From positions 78,790-142,789 of the forward strand of contig MU626292.1 of NCBI GenBank assembly GCA_025603075.1: 64,000 nucleotides of DNA, in the 5' to 3' direction. The notes below the pieces were generated by a model. It had not been told where the DNA came from. It saw nothing but the letters and a program-made list of their open reading frames with translations, and made no database searches. Positions within the stretch are counted from its first letter, which is position 1, and the number at the start of each line of letters is the position of its first letter. This DNA is from Neoconidiobolus thromboides FSU 785. Lineage: Eukaryota; Entomophthoromycota; Entomophthoromycetes; Entomophthorales; Neoconidiobolaceae. Below, piece after piece: positions 1 to 10,840 of the stretch. Made by a program: the position numbers and the translations under genes.

Positions 1-1075
1 CCATAACAGTAAAGGTAGTATAAGCAGTAACTGTGCCAAGAGTTAAAGCTGCAAATTGAGCTCCATAATTGGATGCCTATACAATAATTAAAACCATTAT
101 AAATGTGCTCAAATTTTTGTTATACAAAAACATACCAAAATACTACACACCATCGCGACTTCAAGTACTGTAGGTAGCATATGAAAAACGATCGCAGATA
201 ATAAAAAATTGATACCCCTAAAATATTAAATAAAACAATGAAAGTAATAAATTAAGTTTACTTTGTCCCACGGTCAATGGCCCTATGTAGGCCACCGGTT
301 TGTCTAGTTAAATGGAACTGTAGGTCTAAATTTAATAAATGATCAAACGTTCTTTTAGCCACAGTACGAATCGCTTTTTGTGACACTTTGACAAAAACAG
401 CGCTCCGTAACTCTTGAAATAATGTAGCACCTAACCTGGCAGCACCATCTTTTTAAATGATTAATAAGAAATAAAGATAAAAATAAATATTATTTTTACA
501 TCCTATCAACAAAGCTCCTGCTCCCGATGTTAGGGTTAGTGCGGCTTCTGGTGCGTTATTCAAAGTATCAACAATATGCTTAAAAATTATTGGTACTTGC
601 ACGTTCAGAACCTTTTTTTAAAATAAATCAAATAAATCAAAAATACTGTTAAATTTACTTTCCCGATCCCCAGAAAAGCGAGTGAAAGAATCAATCTCGA
701 TTTTGTGCCCCAATCATTTTTTGGCCACACATATTTAGTCAAGCTTTTTATGATTTCCATTTCTTGCTTTCGTTCAGACTCATCTTGTTTCTCTTGCAAC
801 AAAGTAGAACTCTCTACTTTTCCTTTTGTCTTATATGTTTGTAAATTGTTGTATGTCTAAATTAATTTTAGCTTGCCTTTTTATGAAAAACTTAAATTCA
901 CTTACTGGAACTCCAACTTTGAAACTAACTCTATATTGATTTCTATGGCTTATACTATTGAGCTAACTATTAGTCAGTAAATCTATGTCCTTATTATAGT
1001 ACTTACATAATTAAATTTTATATGGCCATTAGGTCTGAATGAACTGGCATTTCTTTTTATCAATTGCAGTAACAT
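1..1075 (-). CDS. ATM1: Mitochondrial ABC transporter Atm1/ABCB7 (N-terminal part, runs off the window)
   Basis: Half-type ABC exporter of the mitochondrial inner membrane that exports a glutathione/sulfur compound needed for cytosolic Fe-S protein assembly. Seven exons read in frame: 1007-1075, 906-962, 659-856, 500-611, 262-448, 136-217 and 1-76, all with GT-AG introns. The start at 1075 gives an Arg/Lys-containing leader typical of a mitochondrial presequence. Then come the family hallmarks [57 protein letters not shown] and FGAQFAA-like membrane segments in the usual order. Only the transmembrane half is present; the nucleotide-binding domain (Walker A, LSGGE) lies outside the window, so integrity cannot be judged. 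The next gene (TANGO2-like) lies upstream on the same strand. Identification rests on strong similarity to the Atm1/ABCB7 family; other ABC subfamilies lack this RQTGGL-AIDRGTKG block. Confidence 0.93.
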
Positions 1076-1337
1076 TTTTATAAATGGAAAAATAAAATGA
1101 ATGTTTTTGAGTTTTTATTAATAATCATCTCCGCTTTTTTCGTCATTTTTTCAGACTTGACTAACTTGAGTTAGCTGTGCTAGAATGACCTTGTTGATAA
1201 GGCTTGGACTAATTAGGTAAAAATACTAATAGTATGAATTTAAATTATTAATTCTTATTTTATTATCTAGATTTTATAAAAATAAACATAATATGTTTGT
1301 GTAAAATAAATAGTTGTAATACAATAAATGATATTTA

Positions 1338-2377
1338 TTAACATTTAATATTCAAATTAAACTCATTTGTTTGATTGACTTTAACGTGGTTTAACGTATT
1401 CTCCCACACATACTCCAAATAGTGAACAACATTATCATGATCTAAAATGACTAGAGTGGTAGTACGAGTACCATAAAGCCTCTTGCTAATACCCCAAGGG
1501 TCGATGTTAACTTTCCTAATGAAAACTTCATCACTCAGATCTTTTCTGCTATTTGCTACTTTAGTATCTTCTGTGGGTCTAAATAATAGTACTTAGTTTA
1601 CATCTAAAGCTAATCAAATTTTAATCACCCCATAATTTTTAATACCTCTTTAGCTATTGTATTCAAATCCATATCCTATTTTTTGATTATTTACTATGAC
1701 TTAAGTAGTGTTACAACTTACTTCCCTAATCACACTCTGAATCTTATCCTGTAATAAATCAATTTTTGTCAATTTTTCACCAAATTGCACATTTGACAGG
1801 GTATAAACCTGTTCCAACTTCAAGCTAGTAACCTTGGAATATTGATTGTCGTTTGATTCCTCAAAAGGATGTGCTAATAACTTCATTTCCTTCTTATTAA
1901 AATCCCCAAGGACCAAATTAAACCCCTTATAATTTTCCAACTCATCCACAACCTTTGAAATATATTCATCAATTCCTGAGTTCCCGCTTAAATAATTTGT
2001 AACTAATTCACCTCTAGAGTGATACTTTTTACTTGTGTTTTCAACTTGTCTAGGATTTGGTATATTAGTAAGAAAAGCTATCCTTCCATTTGAGCCTACC
2101 GCTAGCCAAGTGCCAGCTTGTTTATAGCAATTTATTCCATTAATATTTTCTTTTTGGATGCTATTTTCGCCATCTAACCCTGAAATAAAACTAGCTTCTC
2201 CTCCTTCTAACTTCCATTCTTGAGCTAATAAAGTATTTCGATCCATCTTTTCATCACGATTAAAAGCTAATATGCTATCCCAAAGTTTTATTAGTTTCAT
2301 ATTAATAATTTATGATTCGGTTTTTACAAATTTATAGTCGGATGTGATGTGGGATACCACCAACTGCAGATGCACAT
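1338..2377 (-). CDS. TANGO2 family (NRDE) protein
   Basis: Four exons: 2328-2377, 1722-2274, 1629-1675 and 1338-1578, giving about 296 residues. The first exon encodes MCICSWWYP..., matching the MCI start of the family. It is joined across a 53-nt intron to FILAFNRDE, which recreates the NRDE motif for which the family is named; starting at the downstream ATG (2300) would lose this. Further family blocks are GTWLAVGSNGRIAFLTN, SRGELVTNYL, YKGFNLVLGD, YTLSNVQFGEKLTK and, in the last exon, YGTRTTTLVIL. TANGO2 proteins are small cytosolic or mitochondria-associated proteins linked to Golgi organisation and to haem or lipid handling; the biochemical role is still debated. No signal peptide or membrane helix is seen. 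Family assignment is confident, cellular role is not. Confidence 0.92.
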
Positions 2378-2639
2378 TGTTGTATTTATTATAAACTATT
2401 AACTTAATTTTTGCTTCTTACATTTGAACTTATATTTAAAACAAGCCAATTAAATTTTAATAAAAAAGCTAATGACAATATAAAGGCAATATTAGATAAG
2501 CCCAAAAATGGGCAAACTACACTCAATTTCCCATTTTACTACTTTCTATTAACTCTAAGCAAAAGTCTGGGAACAAAAAGTGCTCTTAAAGCACGGTTTA
2601 AAACTATCCAAAAACACTCTTTTTACAAAAAATCAAAAC

Positions 2640-5036
2640 ATGACACAATTTGAAATACAATTTCCTGAAACGACGAGTGCAAAGGGTTTTTACCTCTCAA
2701 TAATCCTACTAAATGCTTTGCTAAGCTTCCGCCTACCTTCTTCATTGCAGGGTTTATTTTTGACCTGTATCGTATATGCTTTGCTACTATCCGGAAAGTC
2801 CATAACCAAATTTTTAGCTCTATTGTTTTCTATTATTCGTGTGGTTCTAGCACTTTCATTTACTGTCAACGTTTCCATATGGACTATTTTAGTTACGTAT
2901 TCACTTTCTATCATGCTATGTTGGATTCTTTATAAGATATCTGTTTCTATAGACAATAAACAATTATTACATCTATTTAACGTAAGGCTGATGGAACCGC
3001 CTTCCCTTTTTTTAAGGCTGTTACAGCACAATTCTGCTCACATTATATGGGAACATCCATTGGATAGATACATTGACGGTTATCATGTGGAAGTCAATAA
3101 TCATATTATTTGTCGTTGCGATGCTCATGAGAGAGCAGTATCAATACCAAATTTGAGACCCAATTGCACGTATAGAATAAGGATATGGGCGTTTTCTAGA
3201 ACTAGGGGGAAAGCAGCATCACTTTATATATCGTTTCACACACCAAAAGAGCCTTTAGACGGTGCGAATAATGCGAATTATCAAAGTAATGAGATACCAA
3301 CTGAAGAGGATGTGAAGCAGCTAGAGCATGACCTTAAAGTAATTCAAGAGAGTAGGGAGAATATAAAGACAGAGATGGAATCGTTGCAAAAAGAAGAAGC
3401 GATGCCAAGTTCTATACAAGAAGATATTCAAAAAAAAAAAGAGGAGGTTGCCAAGCTTAAAGAAAAGTTAGAAACAGTAAAAAAAGAAAGAGAGATTATA
3501 TGTAATGAAAAAGATGAATTGAAAGGAAAAAAGTTAAATCAGGAACGATTGTATGACGAGTTGAATGATACGCTTAAAAAATTAAAAAATGAAATGCAAA
3601 GTTTACAAAGTAAAGTGGAAACACAAAAAAAGTTTAAATTAGAGCAACCTAAGCTGATTCATCAAATGGAAAAAAAGTACTGTATTGATATTAATAAACT
3701 TAGGAAGGAATGTCAAAGCTTAGAAGATGAAGTAAAAAAGATAGGCAAAGAAACGGAGGCTACGATCCACCAGTATGAAGAAAAACAGGGGGAACTAAAT
3801 AAAAAGAGAGAAGAGCATCAAAAATTAGAAAAACAAATTAAAGAAAGTATAGAATTCCAAAACAGGACTCAAGGAATAAGCAAGGAAGAAATAATTAAGT
3901 TCTTAAATCAAGTCAGTAAACTTAAACAGCTTGAACAAAATAAAACAGAATTAAATTTTCGACTCGAAGACTTGAATTCAAAAAAGTTACAGCTTCTACA
4001 ATCTTTAGCTTCTTTTAATAAAGTTAAGAATAAAGATTCTATAAAAAATAAGAAAAAAGAGGTATACAAAGTTGAAAAGGCGAATGAAACTATAGATAAA
4101 AAGAAACATAGTATGGATGATGATTCACTAAATGGCTATGACCATTTGTTTAATGAAGACAATAAGAAACATAGCATGGATAATGATTCCTTAAATGGCT
4201 ACGATCTTTTATTTAATGAAGATAAAAAGAGTGCTATTGAGTCATGGCCTTTAGCAACTTCATTATCAGCTAATCCAACTACTTCAAGTAATCCTTTTAA
4301 AGAATACCATAACCAAGATTATAGTCAAGATCCATGGAGTGCTTTATTGAATCCTGTGGCCAGGAATCAGAGCAAAGGATTAGGAAGGAATGTGTCTACC
4401 CCACCACCTGGGTTTTCCAGCAAAACTATAGAAAACCGCATTGATAATTCAAAATTTTTAAATGATACGCCATGGTTTAACAAACGAAGCTTTGAAATCA
4501 ATAGTAAAGAAGATAGCACTTTTGATCCTTTTAGTGAGCCTTTAAACCCACAACCTTTTTCATATCAAAGTTCAAAGCCTATTACTTCTTCTATTAGTAA
4601 TCAATCCTTTTCGCCATTTAATCAAAGCAGATCAACCCAAGCTAATACCACTCAAGCTTACTCTCCATTTCAACCTTCATTAACGCCTCAAACTAGCGTT
4701 ACCCAATCTTATTCTCCATTTCAGACTTCATTAGCGCCTCACACTAATGGCACTCGGTCGTATTCTCCCTTTGAGACTCCATTGACAACTCAAGCCACGG
4801 GCATTTCTAGTTATTCTTTATTCCCACCACCACCCGGATTCAAAAGAGAAGTAAAAGAAAAGAATGAAGCGTCTAGTTGGTTGGATGAGTTTGATTTTAG
4901 TACTCAAATGAATACCCCGATACAAAAAAATACTGATACCTTTACTACTTCTTTTGATGATGTTTGGGGATTGAATGATTTTTTAAAGCAAAGTGATTCT
5001 TCATCAAATAATAATGAAAAGGATGACTCCCAATGA
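2640..5036 (+). CDS. Membrane protein with fibronectin type III domain, long coiled coil and PPPGF motifs
   Basis: Single-exon gene, 798 residues from the ATG at 2640; the frame opens earlier at a GTG (2580) but has no upstream ATG. Residues 15-100 form about three hydrophobic membrane segments. Residues 120-203 fit a fibronectin type III fold (AHIIWEHPLDRYIDGYHVEV ... IPNLRPNCTYRIRIWAFS). Residues 220-460 are a Glu/Lys-rich coiled coil. Residues 488-528 hold two copies of a repeat with core KKHSMD-DSLNGYD. The C-terminal third is Ser/Pro/Asn-rich and disordered, with four imperfect copies of a SYSPFQ/E-containing unit. Two PPPGF motifs (588-592 and 730-734) match the PPG-hydrophobic ligand consensus of GYF adaptor domains. 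The layout suggests a membrane-anchored tether or scaffold with a cytosolic coiled coil. Similar TM-FN3-coiled-coil proteins exist in fungi, but I cannot name the family. Confidence 0.85.
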   Translation: MTQFEIQFPETTSAKGFYLSIILLNALLSFRLPSSLQGLFLTCIVYALLLSGKSITKFLALLFSIIRVVLALSFTVNVSIWTILVTYSLSIMLCWILYKISVSIDNKQLLHLFNVRLMEPPSLFLRLLQHNSAHIIWEHPLDRYIDGYHVEVNNHIICRCDAHERAVSIPNLRPNCTYRIRIWAFSRTRGKAASLYISFHTPKEPLDGANNANYQSNEIPTEEDVKQLEHDLKVIQESRENIKTEMESLQKEEAMPSSIQEDIQKKKEEVAKLKEKLETVKKEREIICNEKDELKGKKLNQERLYDELNDTLKKLKNEMQSLQSKVETQKKFKLEQPKLIHQMEKKYCIDINKLRKECQSLEDEVKKIGKETEATIHQYEEKQGELNKKREEHQKLEKQIKESIEFQNRTQGISKEEIIKFLNQVSKLKQLEQNKTELNFRLEDLNSKKLQLLQSLASFNKVKNKDSIKNKKKEVYKVEKANETIDKKKHSMDDDSLNGYDHLFNEDNKKHSMDNDSLNGYDLLFNEDKKSAIESWPLATSLSANPTTSSNPFKEYHNQDYSQDPWSALLNPVARNQSKGLGRNVSTPPPGFSSKTIENRIDNSKFLNDTPWFNKRSFEINSKEDSTFDPFSEPLNPQPFSYQSSKPITSSISNQSFSPFNQSRSTQANTTQAYSPFQPSLTPQTSVTQSYSPFQTSLAPHTNGTRSYSPFETPLTTQATGISSYSLFPPPPGFKREVKEKNEASSWLDEFDFSTQMNTPIQKNTDTFTTSFDDVWGLNDFLKQSDSSSNNNEKDDSQ

Positions 5037-5220
5037 TAGTTTTGAATGTTAAATAAAAAATGAATGTTTTTAGTTAAATAGAATTTCATCTATGTTGTTA
5101 ATTGTTTTTGTTATTATTCTGGTTTTAAAATTCAAACAAATAATTTAGATTAAATATTAATATTTATTTAGATATATTAAAATTTAACTTAATCTATTCT
5201 ATTGCCATAAGCGATAAAAT

Positions 5221-6445
5221 TTATTCTTCATCGGTGATATCAGCATCTCCATCAACTTCAGTATTTTCTTTTTCAACACGGGCCATAAGTGCAGCCAACT
5301 CTTGTTCATCTGTATCTGAAACAGCTTTAGGCTAATAACGATGAATAATGATAGTCAAAGAGTTAAATAAAAGCTTACCTTCATCTTGATTGTAATGTTA
5401 CCTGAATTCTTTACAAGTATTTCCTCGATTTTGCCAATTGCTTTTTCTAATACTTCAACACCTTCATTTTTATCAACTGAATTAGTAATCATAACATATA
5501 ATGGTGGAGCTACCAATTTAATCTAATATATTAAAATTTGAATGAATTTTATTCTTCTTACTAAAATGAAACTTACTTTGATTTGATTAGACTCATTAGA
5601 GCACTCCTCTCCAGCTGTTAATGCAGCTTTGATGGTATCAATACCATCATAGCCAAAACAAGTGACTTCAATATCTAACAAAATAATCAATATATTCGTC
5701 CTATAACACTAAATTTAAAAAATTTACCTGCTCTGAATTTTGTTGGTTGAGGTGTAAGTTTGCTGCGGATCTTGTTTAAAAGCTCTTCTTTGATACTAGG
5801 TTCAATTTCAAGAGACTCAAATACGGAGTCTGGTTCACTAATAATAATTTATTAAAAATAAGCTAATAAATAAACAATAAAACTAGGCGCTTACGTAATG
5901 GCTAAACGGAAAGCATCATAAGCATGACCGTATTTTTTGTAAAGCGGCCAGCCGAATTGTTGATAAAGAGATTCTAAATCAATAGATTTCTTTTCAGCTA
6001 CATGACGCATAATACTATGAACCTATTAATCATACAAATTAATGAAAGGTTATAATAATAAATAAATAAATTACAGCTTTTGACTTATTGAACTTTTCTT
6101 CAGCCTTAATAACTTCTTCAGGTGACACTCTCCTTTTAGAAAGATCAATATAACCTGACAAAAAAAATTCAAGTTAACGCCTATATTCTCTAAAAAATAT
6201 ATAAAACTACCTTTCTCTTTATCAACACGCATAACTACAACGACTTCATTTCTACCAACTCGAATAATCTTTTGCACTGATCTTATACGTTTTCTAGATA
6301 ACTCTGATAAAAGAACCATACCCTCGATGTTATCATATTCTAATAGATTCACGTAAGCTCCAACTTCAGCAATTGATCGCACATTTACCATCACTACTTC
6401 ATCCACCTCCGGGTATTTATTTTCATACATTCGACAGTTGTTCAT
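5221..6445 (-). CDS. SUI2: Translation initiation factor eIF2 alpha subunit
   Basis: Seven exons (6211-6445, 6075-6154, 5895-6022, 5728-5837, 5577-5674, 5379-5522, 5221-5331) encode about 301 residues, the normal family length. The protein is part of the eIF2 GTPase complex that brings initiator Met-tRNA to the 40S subunit. The N-terminal S1 domain is intact: [20 protein letters not shown] and [12 protein letters not shown]. In the latter, Ser50 (Ser51 of human numbering) is the site phosphorylated by stress kinases such as Gcn2, so the stress-response switch is retained. Exon 2 carries [20 protein letters not shown], exon 3 the helical domain, and exons 4-7 the alpha/beta C-terminal domain ([17 protein letters not shown]). 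It ends in the acidic DADITDEE tail. Nothing is broken or missing. Confidence 0.97.
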
Positions 6446-7673
6446 CTTAACTTTTTCTTTTTAATCAAAGTTAATTTTGGTTTAAATTTTCTATCTTTTT
6501 TTATTGTGTGATTTTTTTTTGAGTAGTTTGATTGGCTAAAAACAAAATTAGCGAAGTTAAAATTTAAGAAAATTGAAAAAATATGAAAATTCATAATAGG
6601 CTGATATTTTTCTTGATGTTCTTCATTTATAATGCTATATATGAACATTATAAACACATAACAGGGTTTTTTACTATTGTTCTATCGATTTTCTTTTTTT
6701 AATCTTTTTTTTATCATAAATGGACGATTTGTTAAAGGTTAAAAAAGGGATTTTAGTATAAAATCCCATTTTTTAAGCTTTAAAAACTATGATATAACCA
6801 TCTTCATAAATAATGTAACCTTTTTATGTAAATGATGGTAGGAGTATATAATTGCAATAGTAAAAATTCTGCTGCAAAATAATTAGAATTTTTAGTATAA
6901 AAATGGGTTACAATCAAAAAAAACCATACGTTAGGAAAATAGAAAATAAAAAGCAACACTGCAACCAGCAACTCTGCCATTTTATTATAAAAAATATTAG
7001 GCTATTTATAAAAGTATCAATTAAATTAGTTTTATAAAATAAAACAATGTCATTTAAAAATATTTATTTAAATTGTTTGGTAAACTAATACTAAGTTAAC
7101 TGAACTACTCTATATATTGTAGTTCACCAGAAACTTTTTAGTCCTTTTTACCTTTAGTAAAACATCTTCGAGATTTACTAAATAAAGATAAAAAATGATG
7201 AAAAAAGTTTCTGGTGCTGTAAATTATTATTTTCGACTTTATAAATTATTGTTTAAATTAATATAAGTAGAACTACAAACATATAATATAAGCTCCTAAG
7301 GTCAACTTTTAAAAAATTATATATAAATGTTTGTTAAATACGCTATAATAAAAGATGGTATATATTGTTTAACATATTACAATTGATGAATTGTTTGGAA
7401 TAGAATGATTGTTAACATCAATTGAGCTAAAATTGTAGCACTACAATAAAACGGAGAGCAAATATATAAGCAAAATATGAACTTGGATGTTGAAGCTTTT
7501 ACTGAGATATTAAAATGAAGGTATAGTGATTTACTCCTTAAAATTACTATTGCACAAACTACACATAATAAATATTTACATGTTCTACTAAAACTAAGTT
7601 ATTAGCGCATGAGTTATTTGGTTGAATTCATATAGAAAACTACACAAACATATCCTAAATAAAAACAATATAT
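6446..7673. other. Intergenic, AT-rich; one small hairpin element
   Basis: Upstream region of eIF2-alpha with long A/T runs and no convincing coding signal. The only structured piece is the inverted repeat at 7125-7216, listed separately. Confidence 0.6.
7125..7216. repeat. Short inverted-repeat element, TIR CACCAGAAACTTTTT
   Basis: Left arm CACCAGAAACTTTTT (7125-7139) is mirrored by AAAAAAGTTTCTGGTG (7201-7216), separated by about 60 bp of A/T-rich DNA. It has the size and shape of a MITE or a perfect hairpin. No clear target duplication is visible, so the transposon class is unknown, and it is a single copy in this window. Confidence 0.55.
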
Positions 7674-7771
7674 GGGGATGTTTTTTTTGATTTCATTATC
7701 TTTACATCTTTTAAGCGTTATTTAAGTGGAAAAATTGCTAGTAAAATTCTTAAACACAAAAATATATCCCC
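7674..7771 (+). mobile_element. GGGGATGT miniature element, copy 1
   Basis: 98 bp, TIRs GGGGATGTTTTTTT and ATATATCCCC, flanked by the 4-bp duplication ATAT (7670-7673 and 7772-7775). Orientation '+' here means that the arm followed by TTGATTTCAT is on the left. It lies 8 bp (between duplications) from the oppositely oriented copy 2. Confidence 0.85.
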
Positions 7772-7787
7772 ATATGTAATACTATTT

Positions 7788-7885
7788 GGGATGTATTTTT
7801 GTGTTTAAGAATTTTACTGACAAATTTTCCGCTTAAATAGTACTTAAAAAATGGAAGAAATAATGAAGTCAAAAAAAACACTCCC
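7788..7885 (-). mobile_element. GGGGATGT miniature element, copy 2
   Basis: 98 bp, inverted relative to copy 1, flanked by ATTT on both sides (7784-7787, 7886-7889). The first G of one arm has decayed. The two neighbouring copies could fold into a long cruciform. Confidence 0.83.
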
Positions 7886-8058
7886 ATTTGATGTTTTATA
7901 CAAAATCTCACAAACTTTTAAGCTTGACTATATAATATTATCAATTATTTGAAATCCTAGAAATAAAATACTATAAAATTTTATTTTTTAATTTGTGGCT
8001 AACATAATTTAATGATAAAAAAGAATGATAACCAAATGAAACGTACAACAAAAATATA

Positions 8059-9465
8059 TTACACATTAATCCAATCCAACAATCGAACATGTTTTAATAA
8101 ATAATAATAAAGTTCTTTAATATTGAGTGCAAAAGGTGCAGTGAATAATAAAGAAGTAGTGTGGAGATATTCAACTTCTATATATTGTACATTGAAAGCA
8201 ATAGTGTTGGCCTTAATTATTCTAAAATTAGAAAAAAGAGTCAAAAAAACAAAGAAAATGATCAAAACTAATAGTGATACAATTAACATCAATTTTTTGC
8301 ATAAAGTTATATGTAAGTGGGTTATATATTTCACTATATAAATCGATTATATATAAATCTAAATTACCAAACAAGTTAATCATATCGAATATTTAAAAAT
8401 CTAGTACAAATAATTTGAATATTTTCAATCAATGAAATGGATTTTAATAATTTTTTTGTTATACAAAATAAATAAAATCCTTTCAATGTTGGTGCCTTTA
8501 AAAATTCATATCAGCTGAAGCTTTTGGATAAAAACAATCTAAAGTTACGATATTACTCTTTCCGATTGATTTTATATCGTTGGAATCTCCAAAGAGATCC
8601 ACAAACTACTCATAATTACTTATTAATTAAATGTTTCATTTGATTTAAATTATCAAGATATTCAATATTAAAGCAAAGTCTTTGCTAAGAACTCCTTAAA
8701 TGGGGATGTATTTTTGTATTTAAGAATTTTACTAACAATTTTTCCACTCAAATAGCGCTTAAAAGATGGAAAAAATGCTGAAGCTAAAAAAACATCCCCA
8801 AATATTTAACTTAAATTGAAATTAAAACTTAAATATTTAAATTCAAGTATATTAAGGTCACTTAGAATGAATAGTAATTCAAAATCAAGCCCCGATGGAT
8901 TAGATATTATTAAGATAAAATTTTGGAAGTTAAAAGCTTTAAATATAAAATCTGATGGTCCTATTGTTACATTCAATAGTCTTAATCCAAATTTAACAAT
9001 ATATTCTGTTAATGTACCACTTCCTTTACATTTAATAACTTCAAGCTGACTTAGGTATGAAACAAATAAACTTGAACCATTTTTACATCTTTATAGTCAT
9101 ATGAAAATAGTTTTTTTAACTTTAATAGTTTACCCTCAAATTTTGTCTTATAATATTTATATATTCTTGAATAATGTATAAATTGAATATTTGGACAACA
9201 ATCTAAATAATATACCGTATGACCATTTAAATTTATATATTTCATTATATCACGCTTTATTTAATAAATCTTTCTTAATAATTCCAATATTTAGGTAATG
9301 CATCTTGATTATAAGTGACCAGATCAAATTATATCTGACTACTCTACTTATAACATTGAATGGTCTTTAAAAACCTCAATTTGAATAAACCTTTAGGAGA
9401 CAGTAACTTGACTACATCTTCCAACAGAATATTGATTGATTGATCAAATTTTACCACTTTATAAT
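8059..9465 (-). pseudogene. F-box/LRR protein pseudogene interrupted by a miniature element
   Basis: Reading the minus strand in pieces gives the whole plan of the intact F-box gene at 37712-39013, with frame breaks. The N-terminus has VKFDQSINILLEDVVKLL and GLFKLRFLK (about 9375-9465). The second segment has MKYINLNGHTVYYLDCCP and LLKLKKL (about 9100-9245), against MNHIYVKDDTIRFLDSCP and LPKLRKL in the intact copy. A middle stretch near 8510-8570 reads SIGKSNIVTLDCF. The C-terminus at 8059-8200 reads YLHTTSLLFTAPF ... LLDWINV, against YVHTAPLIFIAPF ... SLDWIKSE. Miniature-element copy 3 sits inside (8702-8799). Stops and shifts between segments mean no full product. It would have been a Skp1-Cullin-F-box substrate receptor with leucine-rich repeats. 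Confidence 0.8.
8702..8799 (-). mobile_element. GGGGATGT miniature element, copy 3
   Basis: 98 bp with TIRs GGGGATGTATTTTTG and AAAAACATCCCC and the duplication AAAT on both sides (8698-8701, 8800-8803). It is inserted in the F-box pseudogene, which it would have broken on arrival. Confidence 0.88.
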
Positions 9466-9564
9466 AAAATATTAAAACAGTCAATTTAGTTTGTTTGTGT
9501 TTGAATTCATGATGCTTTTAGTAATATTTAGAATGAAGTTCACTCAATAAATACTATCTTTTAA

Positions 9565-9729
9565 CTCCTTGGGTACTAATTTTTTCGAGTAAAAACGTCA
9601 TCAATAGAATTTTTTTGGTTGACCCTTTGAGTACCAAATATTTTAAAAATTCTATTTGATTGGACAACAATTTCTAATCGATTTTATGCTAATTGTATCA
9701 GTTTTTTTTGAAATTCGATACCCAAAGGG
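9565..9729. mobile_element. TTAA-flanked miniature element (piggyBac-like MITE)
   Basis: 165 bp bounded by TTAA at 9561-9564 and 9730-9733. Ends are CTCCTTGGGTAC on the left and ATACCCAAAGGG on the right, an imperfect inverted pair of the CCCTTTGGGTA type. A TTAA target plus CCCTTT-like ends is the signature of piggyBac-related elements. A second copy of the arm in opposite sense, GACCCTTTGAGTACC, occurs internally near 9623. No coding capacity. Confidence 0.6.
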
Positions 9730-9767
9730 TTAATTCAATTTAAATTATGCAATATTCATGATTATAT

Positions 9768-9866
9768 GGGGATGTTTTTTTTAGTTTCAGCATTTTTTCC
9801 ATCTTTTAAGCACTATTTGAGTGGAAAAATTGTTAGTAAAATTCTTGAATACAAAAATACATTCCC
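9768..9866 (+). mobile_element. GGGGATGT miniature element, copy 4
   Basis: 99 bp with TIRs GGGGATGTTTTTTTT and ATACATTCCC; ATAT duplication at 9764-9767 and 9867-9870. It lies about 40 bp from the TTAA-flanked element. Confidence 0.85.
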
Positions 9867-10120
9867 ATATTTTGGTTTAAAACTATATACAAAAAGTGCT
9901 TATCATAATTTTGATGTATAAAAATTTGATGAGCACTGTTTGTCCACAGTACCCAAGTGATCAACTGGGCTAGCTTGATGAGCCAAATCATTATTTGTAT
10001 CCAAGCAATTAACTATTGTACAATTTATATTTATTGAATACTCACATACCATAATTTAGTTAAGCCGCTTAGTGTATCATTTATATATTTGAAATTTCAT
10101 AAATGTCTATCAAATATATA

Positions 10121-10217
10121 AGGGTGTTTTTTTGTTTTATCACTTTTTCCGTTTTTTAAGTGCTATTTGAGTAGAAAAATTGTTAGTAAAATTCTTGAAT
10201 ACAAAAATATATCCCCC
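10121..10217 (+). mobile_element. GGGGATGT miniature element, copy 5
   Basis: 97 bp, left end decayed (AGGGTGTTTTTTT), right end ATATATCCCCC. TATA flanks both sides (10117-10120, 10218-10221). Confidence 0.75.
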
Positions 10218-10411
10218 TATATTAAATATAAACTGATATATGAATAAAAATACTTAGCGAGCTGATACAATTTTTTATACAAAGTACTAAACACCAATGA
10301 AAGTAAAATATTATATAATAGGGTTAATATCTAAAGTGCTTTAAGGATACTGAAAACTAAAGATATATAAATTTACAACGATATATTTAATAGTAAAAGT
10401 AAACGAACTCT

Positions 10412-10840
10412 TGTGAAATATTGCTTTATCAGCCCCATAATTAATTATAGCATAATAATCGCCTAAGCTATTGTGTTCTCGAGCTCAAAGACAATCAATA
10501 CCATTCTCTTGTTTTGGTTGCCATGAGAGTTTCTATCTTCGTCTCAAAGAATGTTATCCTCTTGTTTTAGCATCTATACTTGTCGAAGTATAAAAGAGAT
10601 TTTAGAACATAGTAGCTCGAGGGTTTTTAACTAAGTTATTCTCTGATATCTCTTACGTTCAATAAAGCCACTAAGCTTTTTTAATAGTATTTTACGTAGA
10701 TTTTACATTAGTATTGTCTGTTCTATTTGTCTTACATAGTTCATAGTCTATTACATGCTATTCTTCATAATCCAAGTTTATCTTAGCCACATAAACTAAG
10801 ATCTTTCGACTTAAAGTGTAGTCAACCAGACAATAACTGT
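10412..10840 (-). repeat. LTR-like repeat, truncated copy
   Basis: Inverted copy of the roughly 460-bp repeat also at 22982-23441, 63022-63479 and 63746 onward. It begins TGTGAAATATTGC (the complement of the ...TTTCACA end) and stays collinear until CAGACAATAACTG, where about 30-35 bp of the far end are missing. There it joins directly to a miniature element lacking its own left end. Confidence 0.75.

Noticed and set aside
2300-2300. TANGO2-like gene starting at this ATG
   Set aside because: That start lies in the first intron; the upstream exon at 2328-2377 supplies the conserved MCI start and completes the conserved region before NRDE.
2580-2639. Upstream GTG extension of the FN3 membrane protein
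   Set aside because: Nuclear genes rarely start at GTG; the first ATG at 2640 gives a complete protein.
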